Shown here piece after piece: positions 23,340-31,678 of a DNA stretch of 44,602 nt. Numbering within the stretch: the stretch's first letter is position 1; each line of letters opens with the position of its first letter. Position numbers and translations under genes: made by a program. The notes beneath the pieces were generated by a model. The model ran no database searches and had not been told where the DNA came from. It saw only the letters and a list, made by a program, of their open reading frames with translations. The DNA comes from JBNKHH01 sp050290245 (lineage in GTDB: Bacteria > Pseudomonadota > Alphaproteobacteria > Rhodobacterales > Rhodobacteraceae), in assembly GCA_050290245.1 (NCBI GenBank), contig JBNKHH010000077.1:1-44602 (forward strand), read 5' to 3'.

Positions 23340-23689
23340 ACATCAGGTGTTTCTGAACAGCCTGTCCAAACCGACCTCGAACTGCTCGCCCTTCACTGTC
23401 GCTGGCCGGTTGGGATGGGTACAATTCTGGATGGAAAACGCGAACGGCCACAGTATCTTCCAAACATTCAACCAGGCGGTCGAACCCTGGAAAGCGACAT
23501 GAGCAAGGCTTTCGCCGCCGCTGGCGATATGACCGAAAAATGCATCAGCCACGCGCGAATGGTGTTCGAGTTCACCCCCGGTGTCATTCGTCAAACACTC
23601 AAGCCAGCGCGCATGGCCAAATCCCGGCCTTGGACAGAGGGTCCCACGCCGTGCAACACTCCCCAAAGGCCAAGCAGGGGTTCCAAATC
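23340..23689. other. 350-bp region with ambiguous reading frames, no firm gene
   Basis: Plus-strand frames carry short coding-like stretches: NGHSIFQTFNQAVEPWKAT ending at 23502, and MSKAFAAAGDMTEKCISH starting at 23499 in another frame (ATGA overlap). The minus strand has an open 107-codon frame at 23343-23666. None shows a convincing family, and the C-terminal part of the second plus frame looks non-coding. It may hold two tiny genes or a decayed one. Confidence 0.3.
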
Positions 23690-24466
23690 ATGATGAAAAT
23701 TGGTGCAATCGGCGGGACGGGAATGCTGGGCAAGGCCATCGTCACCGCATGGCTCGACACCGGCACCGTCACCCCTGACAACCTCGTTCTCCTGAACCGC
23801 AGCGGCAAATCCGACCTCGTCGTACGCTGGCCCGGACTCCGGATAACCCGTGACCTCGGCGACCTCGGCGACTGCGATGCCCTCCTCCTTGTCGTCCCGC
23901 CGGACCAGGCCCGCAAGCTCGACCTCGACGCCGCCGACAAGCTGATCCTCTCGGTCATGGCCGGCGTCACTATCGGCCAGCTTGCCGTCATAACCGGCAG
24001 CCCCCGCATCGTCCGTGCAATGTCCAGCCCAGCCGCTGAACTCCACATGGCCTTCTCGCCCTGGACGACAAATGACGACCTTTCCGACCAAGACCTCCAG
24101 ACCGTCACTGCTCTCTTCACCGCCTGCGGCGCGACAGCGCGCATCGACAACGAAGACCACATCGACCGCTTTACCGCCATGACCGGACCTGTCCCCGGTT
24201 TCGTCGCCGCCTTCGCCGAGGCCATGATCGACCACGCCATGTCGCACGGCATCCCGACCGAAACCGCCGACACCGCAATCCGCCAGTTGTTTCTTTCGGC
24301 CGGCACCATGATGGCGAAAGGCAAGTCCCCCGGCGACCACGTGACGGAGATGATCGACTACGCTGGCACCACGGCCGCCGGTCTCATCGCCCTTCGCGAC
24401 AACGGCCTGGCCGATGCGGTCGACGCCGGGCTTGAGGCAGCCTACGCGCGGACAAAGACCATCTGA
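23690..24466 (+). CDS. pyrroline-5-carboxylate reductase-like protein (ProC family)
   Basis: The product has 258 residues when started at ATG 23690 (the next codon is also ATG), with AGGGG about nine bases before it. The N-terminal Rossmann motif is MKIGAIGGTGMLGKAIVTAW. LILSVMAGVTIGQL and RIVRAMSSPAAELHMAFSP are typical of ProC. The C-terminal dimerisation helices carry FVAAFAEAMIDHAM and the GTTAAGLIALRDNGL element. Compared with canonical ProC it is more divergent near the nucleotide site (GGTGMLG instead of GxGxMG), so the substrate may differ from pyrroline-5-carboxylate. It precedes the soe-like operon by 123 bases on the same strand. Confidence 0.8.
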   Translation: MMKIGAIGGTGMLGKAIVTAWLDTGTVTPDNLVLLNRSGKSDLVVRWPGLRITRDLGDLGDCDALLLVVPPDQARKLDLDAADKLILSVMAGVTIGQLAVITGSPRIVRAMSSPAAELHMAFSPWTTNDDLSDQDLQTVTALFTACGATARIDNEDHIDRFTAMTGPVPGFVAAFAEAMIDHAMSHGIPTETADTAIRQLFLSAGTMMAKGKSPGDHVTEMIDYAGTTAAGLIALRDNGLADAVDAGLEAAYARTKTI

Positions 24467-24589
24467 CCCGATACTGTAGCCAAGGTTTTCGCGCACAGAT
24501 ACGCCCTCACCGCAACGAACTGCCGACAGGACTTCAAATACGCGACCGCGGCGCTACTATCATCCTGGAGGAGATAGCCCAGGCACATC

Positions 24590-27397
24590 ATGAACGCCCC
24601 CAAGGTCGACACATCCCCCAGGGTCTCGGACGAGGTCCGCAAGACGACCTGTTATATGTGCGCATGCCGCTGTGGCATTGACGTTCATATCAAGAATGGC
24701 CAGGTCGCCTATATCGAGGGCAACCGCGACCACCCGGTGAACAGGGGCGTGCTCTGCGCCAAGGGCTCTTCGGGGATCATGCAGCACCTCTCGCCCGCAC
24801 GCCTGCGCGCGCCACTGAAACGCACCGGCCCCCGCGGTTCGGGCGAATTCGAGGAAATCTCCTGGGATGAAGCCCTCGACATCGCTGCCTCCTGGCTGAA
24901 ACCGCTTCGCGAGACCGACCCGTCGAAATTCGCCTTCTTCACCGGTCGGGACCAGTCGCAAAGCTTTACCTCCTTCTGGGCACAAGCTTATGGCACCCCA
25001 AACTATGCTGCCCACGGAGGCTTCTGCTCAGTCAACATGGCAGCGGCGGGCATTTATACGATGGGCGGCGCCTTCTGGGAGTTCGGCCAGCCCGACTGGG
25101 ACCGCACCAGGCTCTTAGTGATCTTCGGCGTCGCCGAGGACCACGACAGCAACCCGATCAAAGCAGGTATCGGCAAACTAAAGGCACGCGGCGCCCGCAT
25201 CATCGGCGTGAACCCGATCCGCACCGGCTATAACGCTGTTGCCGACGACTGGGTCGGGATAACACCGGGCACAGACGGGCTGTTCATCCTTTCCCTGGTC
25301 CATTGCCTCATGACCTCCGGCAAGATCGACCTCGGCTACCTCGCCCGCTTCACCGATGCCCCCTGCCTGGTGAACGGCGACGAAAAATCCGATGACTTTG
25401 GACTGATCCTGCGGGATGACGACGGCAAGGCGCTGGTGATCGATCGCGCCACGGGCAAACCCGCTCCATTTGACCAGCCCGGCGTGCACCCGGAGCTCGC
25501 CCGTTCATGGCGTCACGCGGGCATTACGCACCGTCCGGTGATGCACCACATAGCCGAACGCTACCTGTCCAGGGATTATGCCCCCGAGACCATCGCAGAA
25601 ACGGTCGGGATCGAGGCCGGCCGCATCCGCGCCATCGCCGCGGAACTGGCTCGCGTTGCCTTCGACGAGGCCATCGAGATCGAGCAGGAATGGACCGATT
25701 TCCGCGGCGAGACCCATTCCACGATGATCGGTCGCCCGGTCAGCTTCCACGCCATGCGCGGCATCTCGGCCCACGCCAACGGCTTCCAAACCGCCCGTGC
25801 CCTGCACCTCCTGCAAATCATCCTCGGCGCGGTCGAAACCCCCGGCAGCTACCGCTTTAAACCGCCCTACCCCAAACCCGCCACGGCCCATCCGAAACCC
25901 CACACTGGCTGCATACCCGGCCAACCGCTCCAAGGCCCACACCTCGGTTTCGTCCATGGCCCCGATGACCTTCTGATCGACGACGACGGCACTCCGCTGC
26001 GTATCGACAAGGCCTTCTCATGGGAAAGCCCCATGAGCGTGCACGGCCTGATGCACATGCTGATCTCGAACGCACACTCGGGCGACCCCTACCGCATCGA
26101 CACCATGCTCCTCTACATGGCGAACATGGCGTGGAACTCGTCGATGAATACGTCCCAGGTCATGGCGATGCTGACCGACACGGATGAAAGCGGCGACTAC
26201 GTCATCCCCCGGATCATCTACTCGGACGCCTATTCCTCCGAGATGGTGGCCTACGCCGACCTGATCCTGCCTGACACCACATATCTCGAACGCCACGACT
26301 GTATCTCGCTCCTCGACCGACCGATCTCCGAACCCGACGCCGCCGCTGACGCCATCCGCTGGCCCGTCGTCCAGCCCGACCGCGACGTGCGGGCTTTCCA
26401 GTCCGTGCTCTGCGACCTCGGCGCCCGCCTCGCTCTGCCGGGCTTTACCAACAACGACGGCACCCCACGGTACAAGGGCTACGCCGACTATATACAGACC
26501 CACGAACGCCGCCCAGGCATCGGCCCTCTCGCCGGCTGGCGCGGCAATGGCACCGCCCAGGGCAAGGGCGCGGCGAACCCCGACCAAATCCAAGCCTACA
26601 TCGACGCCGGCAGTTTCTGGACCAGCCCGGTGCCGGATGAAGCGCAATTCTACAAGCCCTGGAACAAGGCCTACCAGGACTGGGCCGTCTCCATGGGCTT
26701 CCTCGACTCCCCCACGCCCTATCTCTTCACGCTTTACAGCGAACCTTTGCGCCGCTTTCAACTGGCTGCTGAGGGCAAGCACCACCGTCACCCTCCCGAT
26801 CACCTTAAGGATCGGATCCACGACACAATGGACCCGCTCCCGATCTGGTACGCCCCGGACGCCCAAGACGGCTATCCACTCCACGCCCTGACGCAACGCC
26901 CGATGGCGATGTACCATTCCTGGGGTTCGCAAAACGCCTGGCTCCGGCAGATCCACGGCCGGAACCCGCTCTATCTCCCGACCCGCATCTGGGATGAACA
27001 CGGCTTCACAGAAGGTGACTGGGCCAGGGTTTCCTCCCCCCACGGAAACATCACGGTCCCCGTTGCCCTGATGGCGGCGCTCAACGAGAACACAGTCTGG
27101 ACCTGGAACGCCATCGGCAAACGCAAGGGTGCCTGGGCCCTCTCGCCCGACGCCCCCGAGGCGACAAAGGGCTTTCTCCTCAATCACATAATCCACGAAC
27201 TCTTGCCTCCCAAGGGCGACGGACTGCGCTGGTCCAATTCCGATCCGATCACAGGCCAAGCCGCATGGTTCGACCTGCGGGTCAAGATCGAGAAGACCGC
27301 GCCTCCCCCTGACCGCGAAAGCCGACCCAACCGCCCCGCACAGAGCAGCCCTGTCGGTCGAGGTCCCGAAACCATCGCTCGAAAGACCACGTCCTGA
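24590..27397 (+). CDS. soeA: molybdopterin oxidoreductase, SoeA-like (sulfite dehydrogenase, quinone)
   Basis: The 935-residue catalytic subunit has no Tat signal, so it is cytoplasmic. This matches SoeA and differs from exported PsrA/PhsA relatives. An N-terminal [4Fe-4S] site is formed by C21-x2-C24-x3-C28-x27-C56. A likely Mo ligand Cys146 lies in HGGFCSVN. bis-MGD elements include VNPIRTGYNAVADDW, DLILPDTTYLERHD and, near the C-terminus, the molydop-binding region (YHSWGSQNAWLRQIHG). It is followed by a four-cluster ferredoxin subunit and a DmsC-like anchor, which together make a SoeABC complex that oxidises sulfite to sulfate and feeds quinone. Other substrates cannot be excluded. GGAGGAG lies about 16 bases from the ATG, farther than usual. 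Confidence 0.78.
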   Translation: MNAPKVDTSPRVSDEVRKTTCYMCACRCGIDVHIKNGQVAYIEGNRDHPVNRGVLCAKGSSGIMQHLSPARLRAPLKRTGPRGSGEFEEISWDEALDIAASWLKPLRETDPSKFAFFTGRDQSQSFTSFWAQAYGTPNYAAHGGFCSVNMAAAGIYTMGGAFWEFGQPDWDRTRLLVIFGVAEDHDSNPIKAGIGKLKARGARIIGVNPIRTGYNAVADDWVGITPGTDGLFILSLVHCLMTSGKIDLGYLARFTDAPCLVNGDEKSDDFGLILRDDDGKALVIDRATGKPAPFDQPGVHPELARSWRHAGITHRPVMHHIAERYLSRDYAPETIAETVGIEAGRIRAIAAELARVAFDEAIEIEQEWTDFRGETHSTMIGRPVSFHAMRGISAHANGFQTARALHLLQIILGAVETPGSYRFKPPYPKPATAHPKPHTGCIPGQPLQGPHLGFVHGPDDLLIDDDGTPLRIDKAFSWESPMSVHGLMHMLISNAHSGDPYRIDTMLLYMANMAWNSSMNTSQVMAMLTDTDESGDYVIPRIIYSDAYSSEMVAYADLILPDTTYLERHDCISLLDRPISEPDAAADAIRWPVVQPDRDVRAFQSVLCDLGARLALPGFTNNDGTPRYKGYADYIQTHERRPGIGPLAGWRGNGTAQGKGAANPDQIQAYIDAGSFWTSPVPDEAQFYKPWNKAYQDWAVSMGFLDSPTPYLFTLYSEPLRRFQLAAEGKHHRHPPDHLKDRIHDTMDPLPIWYAPDAQDGYPLHALTQRPMAMYHSWGSQNAWLRQIHGRNPLYLPTRIWDEHGFTEGDWARVSSPHGNITVPVALMAALNENTVWTWNAIGKRKGAWALSPDAPEATKGFLLNHIIHELLPPKGDGLRWSNSDPITGQAAWFDLRVKIEKTAPPPDRESRPNRPAQSSPVGRGPETIARKTTS

Positions 27398-27458
27398 TGC
27401 TTTTTCTTGCACCAAATACGCATTTTGCCGTCGACGCGAGCGCACGGGACCGGCGCCG

Positions 27459-28211
27459 ATGACCGTGCTGCCCAAGCATACCGACCGAACGCTTGGCCTG
27501 GTGATCGACCTCGACACCTGTGTCGGCTGCCATGCATGCGTCACCGCCTGCAAAGGTTGGAACACCGAGAACGACGGCGCGCCCCTCGCCGACGCGGACG
27601 CCTATGGCGCCGCCCCCGTAGGCAGCTTCCTCAACCGGGTCCACAGCTACGAAGTTCTGCCCGACACCGGCGCCGCCCAGACCTACCATTTCCCCAAGTC
27701 CTGCCTGCACTGCGCCGATGCTCCCTGCGTCACCGTCTGCCCGACCGGGGCCAGCTACAAGCGAGCCGAAGACGGCATTGTTCTGGTCAATGAGACCGAC
27801 TGCATCGGCTGCGGCCTCTGCGCCTGGGCCTGTCCCTATGGCGCGCGCGAAATGGACCCGGTCGAAAAGGTGATGAAGAAATGCACCCTCTGCGTCGATC
27901 GCATCTATAACGACAACCTGCCCGAAGAAGATCGCATCCCCGCCTGCGTCCGCACCTGCCCTGCGGGCGCCCGCCATTACGGAGACCTTTCCGACCCCGA
28001 CAGCGATGTCTCGCTCCTGTTGGCCGAACGTGGCGGCATCGAACTCATGCCCGAACTGGGCACCGCGCCCGTCAATCGTTACCTGCCGCCACGCCCCAAG
28101 GACACCCTCGGCGACATCGACGTCCTCGCCCCGCTATTGGAACCGGTTGCCGAGGACCCGAAGGGCTTCCTCGGCTGGCTGGACCGCGCGCTCGAAAGGC
28201 TTACGCCATGA
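27459..28211 (+). CDS. soeB: iron-sulfur electron-transfer subunit, SoeB-like
   Basis: The 250-residue DmsB-type ferredoxin has four [4Fe-4S] motifs: C21VGCHACVTAC, CLHCADAPCVTVCP, CIGCGLCAWACP, and CTLCVDRI with a later CVRTCP. It carries electrons from SoeA to the membrane anchor. The second motif has an insertion typical of the family. The gene follows soeA by 61 bases and precedes soeC by 13 bases. The lack of a signal peptide again places the complex on the cytoplasmic side. Confidence 0.85.
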   Translation: MTVLPKHTDRTLGLVIDLDTCVGCHACVTACKGWNTENDGAPLADADAYGAAPVGSFLNRVHSYEVLPDTGAAQTYHFPKSCLHCADAPCVTVCPTGASYKRAEDGIVLVNETDCIGCGLCAWACPYGAREMDPVEKVMKKCTLCVDRIYNDNLPEEDRIPACVRTCPAGARHYGDLSDPDSDVSLLLAERGGIELMPELGTAPVNRYLPPRPKDTLGDIDVLAPLLEPVAEDPKGFLGWLDRALERLTP

Positions 28212-28224
28212 GCGAGGCCCGCTG

Positions 28225-29094
28225 ATGCACCCGGCACCTTCGATCATCCTGTTTACCACGCTCTCGGGCCTCGGCTTCGGAACGCTGGCCTTTCTCGGCC
28301 TTGGCATCTCGGCCCCCACCGGGTTCACCGCCTTCGTCTTCTTTGCCATTGGCTATGCGCTCGCGGGCGGAGGCCTCCTGGCATCGACTTTCCACCTTGG
28401 ACATCCCGAGCGCGCGCTCAAGGCCTTTACCCAGTGGCGCAGTTCCTGGCTCAGCCGCGAAGCCTGGGCGGCGATGCTGACCCTTGCCGTCATGGGCGTT
28501 TATGGCCTCGGCCTCGTCGCCTTCGAGACGCGCTTGCGCATGCTCGGAGTGGTCGGAGGCGCTCTGGCACTGGCGACGGTATTCACAACGTCGATGATCT
28601 ACACCCAGATGCGCAGCGTGCCGCGCTGGAACCACTGGTCGACGCCGGTGCTCTTCCTTGCCTATAGCCTTGCAGGCGGAGCCCTGCTGACTGGCCGAAC
28701 CTCGCTGGCCGTCTGGCTCCTGCCAGTCGTGGCGCTCCTCCAGGCCTTCGCCTGGAACCTTCAGGATCGGCGCGAGTCCCGTGCGCCGACTTCGACCGCC
28801 ACGGCGACCGGCCTCGGCACTCCGGGCCAAATCCGCGCCTTCGAGCCGCCCCACACCGGTGACAACTACCTGACCCGCGAGATGGTCTTTCGCATCGGCC
28901 GCAAGCACGGCCGCATCCTGCGCCTCCTTTCGGTCACCTTCGCTTCCGTGCTTCCCACCCTGTGTCTGATCCTGCCGTTCAGTCACTGGCTCGCAATGGC
29001 TACCGTTATGCTCCACGTGACCGGTGTCTTGGCGCAACGCTGGCTTTTCTTTGCACAAGCGCGCCACACGGTCGGATTCTACTATGGACGCTGA
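28225..29094 (+). CDS. soeC: DmsC-like membrane anchor, SoeC-like
   Basis: The product has 289 residues when started at ATG 28225, preceded by GAGG at eight bases. Eight hydrophobic helices are visible (first LFTTLSGLGFGTLAFLGLGI, last WLAMATVMLHVTGVLAQRWL). STFHLGHPERALKAFTQWRSSWLSREAW is the DmsC signature that supplies quinone-site residues. It anchors SoeAB and hands electrons to quinone. The frame opens upstream inside soeB, which sets the chosen start. The length and helix count match DmsC rather than the longer NrfD/PsrC group. Confidence 0.85.
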   Translation: MHPAPSIILFTTLSGLGFGTLAFLGLGISAPTGFTAFVFFAIGYALAGGGLLASTFHLGHPERALKAFTQWRSSWLSREAWAAMLTLAVMGVYGLGLVAFETRLRMLGVVGGALALATVFTTSMIYTQMRSVPRWNHWSTPVLFLAYSLAGGALLTGRTSLAVWLLPVVALLQAFAWNLQDRRESRAPTSTATATGLGTPGQIRAFEPPHTGDNYLTREMVFRIGRKHGRILRLLSVTFASVLPTLCLILPFSHWLAMATVMLHVTGVLAQRWLFFAQARHTVGFYYGR

Positions 29095-29132
29095 CGCAAA
29101 GCGGGTATTCCAAAAGAGTGACGTTGTGTCAG

Positions 29133-29160
29133 TTGCATTTTTTCTGCACCTGCATAATGT
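29133..29160 (+). promoter_or_regulatory. possible phaA promoter
   Basis: TTGCAT and TAATGT are separated by 16 bases in the AT-richer gap before phaA. An overlapping CTGC-N4-GCA resembles the TGC-rich sites bound by PhaR repressors of Paracoccus-type bacteria. The fit is only approximate. Confidence 0.3.
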
Positions 29161-29208
29161 TCGCCGCACACGCACGATCCGAGTCTTCGGATCACGAGGA
29201 GGATATTT

Positions 29209-30384
29209 ATGACGAACGTAGTCATCGCTTCTGCCGCCCGTACCCCGGTCGGCAGCTTCAACGGAAGTTTCGCCAACACCCCCGCCCATGACCTGGGTGC
29301 CGCCGTTATCGAGGCACTGGTCGAGCGCGCGGGCGTCGCCAAGGAAGACGTCTCTGAAACGATCCTGGGCCAGGTCCTGACCGCAGCGCAGGGTCAGAAC
29401 CCCGCGCGCCAGGCCCACATCAACGCCGGTCTGCCGAAGGAATCCGCCGCCTGGAGCATCAACCAGGTCTGTGGCTCGGGCCTTCGCACCGTCGCCCTTG
29501 GCGCACAGCACATCATGCTGGGCGACGCTTCCATCGTTGTCGCCGGTGGCCAGGAAAACATGTCCATGTCGCCTCACGCCCAGGCCATCCGCGCCGGACA
29601 GAAGATGGGCGATCTCAAACTGATCGACACCATGATCAAGGACGGCCTCTGGGATGCCTTCAACGGCTATCACATGGGTCAGACCGCGGAAAACGTCGCC
29701 GAGAAATGGCAGATCAGCCGCGACCAGCAGGACGAATTCGCCCTCGCTTCCCAGAACAAGGCCGAGGCCGCCCAAAAGGCTGGCAAGTTCGACGACGAGA
29801 TCGTCGGCTACACCATCAAGACCCGCAAGGGTGACATCGTCGTCGACAAGGACGAGTACATCCGTCACGGCGCGACGATCGAATCCATGCAGAAACTGCG
29901 CCCCGCTTTCGCCAAAGACGGCTCGGTCACCGCGGGCAACGCGTCCGGCATCAATGATGGCGCCGCCGGCGTCCTGCTGATGAGTGCCGATGAAGCCGAA
30001 AAGCGCGGTATCGAGCCGCTCGCCCGCATCGCCTCCTATGCGACCGCCGGCCTCGATCCGTCGATCATGGGCGTTGGTCCGATCTATGCCTCGCGCAAGG
30101 CACTGGACAAAGCGGGCTGGAAGGTTTCCGACCTTGATCTGGTCGAAGCCAACGAAGCCTTCGCCGCCCAGGCCTGCGCCGTGAACAAGGACATGGGCTG
30201 GGATCCCTCAATCGTGAACGTGAACGGCGGCGCAATCGCCATCGGTCACCCGATCGGCGCATCCGGTGCCCGCGTCCTGAATACGCTCCTGTTCGAAATG
30301 AAGCGCCGCGACGCCAAGAAAGGCCTCGCCACGCTCTGCATTGGTGGCGGCATGGGTGTCGCTCTTTGCGTCGAACGCCCGTAA
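29209..30384 (+). CDS. phaA: acetyl-CoA acetyltransferase (beta-ketothiolase)
   Basis: This thiolase condenses two acetyl-CoA to acetoacetyl-CoA, the first step of polyhydroxybutyrate synthesis. The 391-residue length is exact for the family. The acylated Cys is in NQVCGSGLRTVALGAQ, the base His in NGGAIAIGHPIGASG, and the second Cys in CIGGGMGVALCVE. GGQENMSMSPH is also typical. A strong AGGAGG precedes the ATG by seven bases. The next gene is phaB, with an 84-bp gap holding a perfect hairpin. This arrangement is standard for roseobacters. Confidence 0.96.
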   Translation: MTNVVIASAARTPVGSFNGSFANTPAHDLGAAVIEALVERAGVAKEDVSETILGQVLTAAQGQNPARQAHINAGLPKESAAWSINQVCGSGLRTVALGAQHIMLGDASIVVAGGQENMSMSPHAQAIRAGQKMGDLKLIDTMIKDGLWDAFNGYHMGQTAENVAEKWQISRDQQDEFALASQNKAEAAQKAGKFDDEIVGYTIKTRKGDIVVDKDEYIRHGATIESMQKLRPAFAKDGSVTAGNASGINDGAAGVLLMSADEAEKRGIEPLARIASYATAGLDPSIMGVGPIYASRKALDKAGWKVSDLDLVEANEAFAAQACAVNKDMGWDPSIVNVNGGAIAIGHPIGASGARVLNTLLFEMKRRDAKKGLATLCIGGGMGVALCVERP

Positions 30385-30395
30385 TTTCGGCAATT

Positions 30396-30424
30396 ACTGC
30401 GGCGCAATATAGTTGCGCCGCAGT
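30396..30424. repeat. perfect 12-bp hairpin between phaA and phaB
   Basis: ACTGCGGCGCAA-TATAG-TTGCGCCGCAGT is a long perfect stem 11 bases beyond the phaA stop codon. No T-tract follows, so it is not a simple terminator. It could stabilise the phaA message, or act as a TGC-rich operator (it starts CTGC and ends GCAG). Confidence 0.6.
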
Positions 30425-30468
30425 CTGCTGGCACCTAACATTATTCCAAGACAACCTAGGAGGATAAA

Positions 30469-31191
30469 ATGGCCCGTGTTGCACTGGTCACCGGAGGCTC
30501 GCGTGGCATCGGTGAGGCAATTTCCAAGAAACTCAAAGCGGAAGGCTACGAGGTCGCCGCAACCTATGCCGGGAACGACGAAAAGGCTGCTGCCTTTACC
30601 GCCGAAACCGGGATCAAGACCTACAAGTGGAACGTCGCCGACTATGACGCATCGGCCGCCGGGATCGCCCAGGTCGAAGCCGACCTTGGACCCATCGACG
30701 TGGTCGTTGCCAACGCGGGCATCACCCGCGACGCACCGTTCCACAAAATGACTCCCGAACAGTGGAAAGAGGTCATCGACACCAACCTGACCGGCGTCTT
30801 CAACACCGTGCACCCGGTCTGGCCTGGGATGCGCGAACGCAAGTTCGGGCGCGTCATCGTGATCTCGTCGATCAATGGCCAGAAAGGCCAGTTCGCGCAG
30901 GTCAACTATGCCGCCACCAAGGCTGGCGATCTGGGTATCGTGAAGTCCCTAGCCCAGGAAGGCGCGCGCGCCGGCATCACCGCCAACGCTGTCTGCCCCG
31001 GCTACATCGCGACCGAAATGGTCATGGCCGTGCCGGAAAAGGTCCGTGAATCGATCATCGGTCAGATCCCGGCGGGCCGTCTAGGTGAGCCAGAAGAGAT
31101 TGCGCGCTGCGTCGCCTTCCTGGCCGCCGACGATGCAGGCTTCATCAACGGCTCGACGATCTCGGCCAATGGCGCCCAATTCTTCGTCTGA
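30469..31191 (+). CDS. phaB: acetoacetyl-CoA reductase
   Basis: This NADPH-dependent short-chain dehydrogenase makes (R)-3-hydroxybutyryl-CoA for polyhydroxybutyrate. The 240-residue length fits. The nucleotide motif TGGSRGIGEA is at residues 7-16, NAGITRDAPFHKM is the NAG region, and the catalytic Ser (VISSINGQKGQ) and Tyr-Lys (NYAATKAGD) are present. The C-terminal PGYIATEMV and DDAGFINGSTISANGAQF are typical of PhaB. AGGAGG precedes the ATG. The polymerase phaC is not in the window. Confidence 0.96.
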   Translation: MARVALVTGGSRGIGEAISKKLKAEGYEVAATYAGNDEKAAAFTAETGIKTYKWNVADYDASAAGIAQVEADLGPIDVVVANAGITRDAPFHKMTPEQWKEVIDTNLTGVFNTVHPVWPGMRERKFGRVIVISSINGQKGQFAQVNYAATKAGDLGIVKSLAQEGARAGITANAVCPGYIATEMVMAVPEKVRESIIGQIPAGRLGEPEEIARCVAFLAADDAGFINGSTISANGAQFFV

Positions 31192-31209
31192 TCGCCGACA
31201 TTTGACAAG

Positions 31210-31243
31210 AAACGGCCGGTCCCCATGTCGGGGCCGGCCGTTT
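31210..31243 (+). terminator. terminator-like hairpin after phaB
   Basis: A stem of 14 pairs with one bulged T (31210-31224 with 31230-31243, loop 31225-31229) ends in TTT followed by ATGCGTTT. It lies 19 bases past the phaB stop. The T-run is short. Confidence 0.65.
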
Positions 31244-31300
31244 ATGCGTTTATGGGGATCATCTGCACCGATCCTGGCTCGGAATAATATTCCGGGATAT

Positions 31301-31411
31301 CTACGCGATCACGACCTCCTCGCCTTCGCACCGGGCGCCGAGGAAGAGATACAGGACCTGAACACGTTGGTTCACGACCGCAGGTTCATTTCTGCGGCCG
31401 ATGTCACGCAT
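31301..31411 (-). CDS. possible 36-residue protein downstream of the YdcH gene
   Basis: A small minus-strand frame (ATG 31409-31411 to TAG) starts 12 bases after the YdcH-type gene's stop codon. The product MRDIGRRNEPAVVNQRVQVL and onward is partly hydrophobic in the middle. No Shine-Dalgarno sequence or family is evident. It is listed because of its placement only. Confidence 0.2.
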   Translation of the reverse strand: MRDIGRRNEPAVVNQRVQVLYLFLGARCEGEEVVIA

Positions 31412-31422
31412 GGCGTAGGGGC

Positions 31423-31590
31423 CTAGTGGCTAAGACGAGCGATTTCTTCCTTGATTTTCAATTTCTGCTTTTTAAGCGCATTGATTTGTAAATCGTCCGC
31501 TGCCGGGCTGCGCTGTGCCTCTTCGACCTCGGCAGACAAGTGTTCATGTTTTTTACGGAGTTCCTGCAAGTGTGAACTCAGGCTCATCAT
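31423..31590 (-). CDS. YdcH/DUF465 family small protein
   Basis: The 55-residue protein starts MMSLSSHLQELRKKHEHLSA and ends in KIKEEIARLSH. Charged heptads and the DDLQINALKKQKLKIKEEI core form a helical hairpin or coiled coil as in YdcH/DUF465 proteins, where the LKKxKLxLKDEI-type end is conserved. Function is unknown in the family. GGAGGT precedes the two consecutive ATG codons, and either could be used. It lies between phaB and the TrmN6-like gene, transcribed toward phaB. Confidence 0.8.
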   Translation of the reverse strand: MMSLSSHLQELRKKHEHLSAEVEEAQRSPAADDLQINALKKQKLKIKEEIARLSH

Positions 31591-31678
31591 TGACCTCCAT
31601 GTTATCTATTGAACCGTTTCAGTGCAGCACGAATTCCGATTCGTGTCACGTTGTACCTCAAAGATTGGGGCCAATTTC

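Noticed and set aside
26018..27565. 515-codon open frame on the minus strand
   Set aside because: It is wholly antisense to soeA and the start of soeB. High-GC coding DNA often leaves long open antisense frames. The product is a low-complexity Val/Gly/Arg/Asp-rich mix with no family features.
28201..29868. 555-codon open frame on the minus strand
   Set aside because: It is antisense to soeC and phaA, both of which have clear family motifs. The product is rich in Arg/Glu/Gly with no domain.
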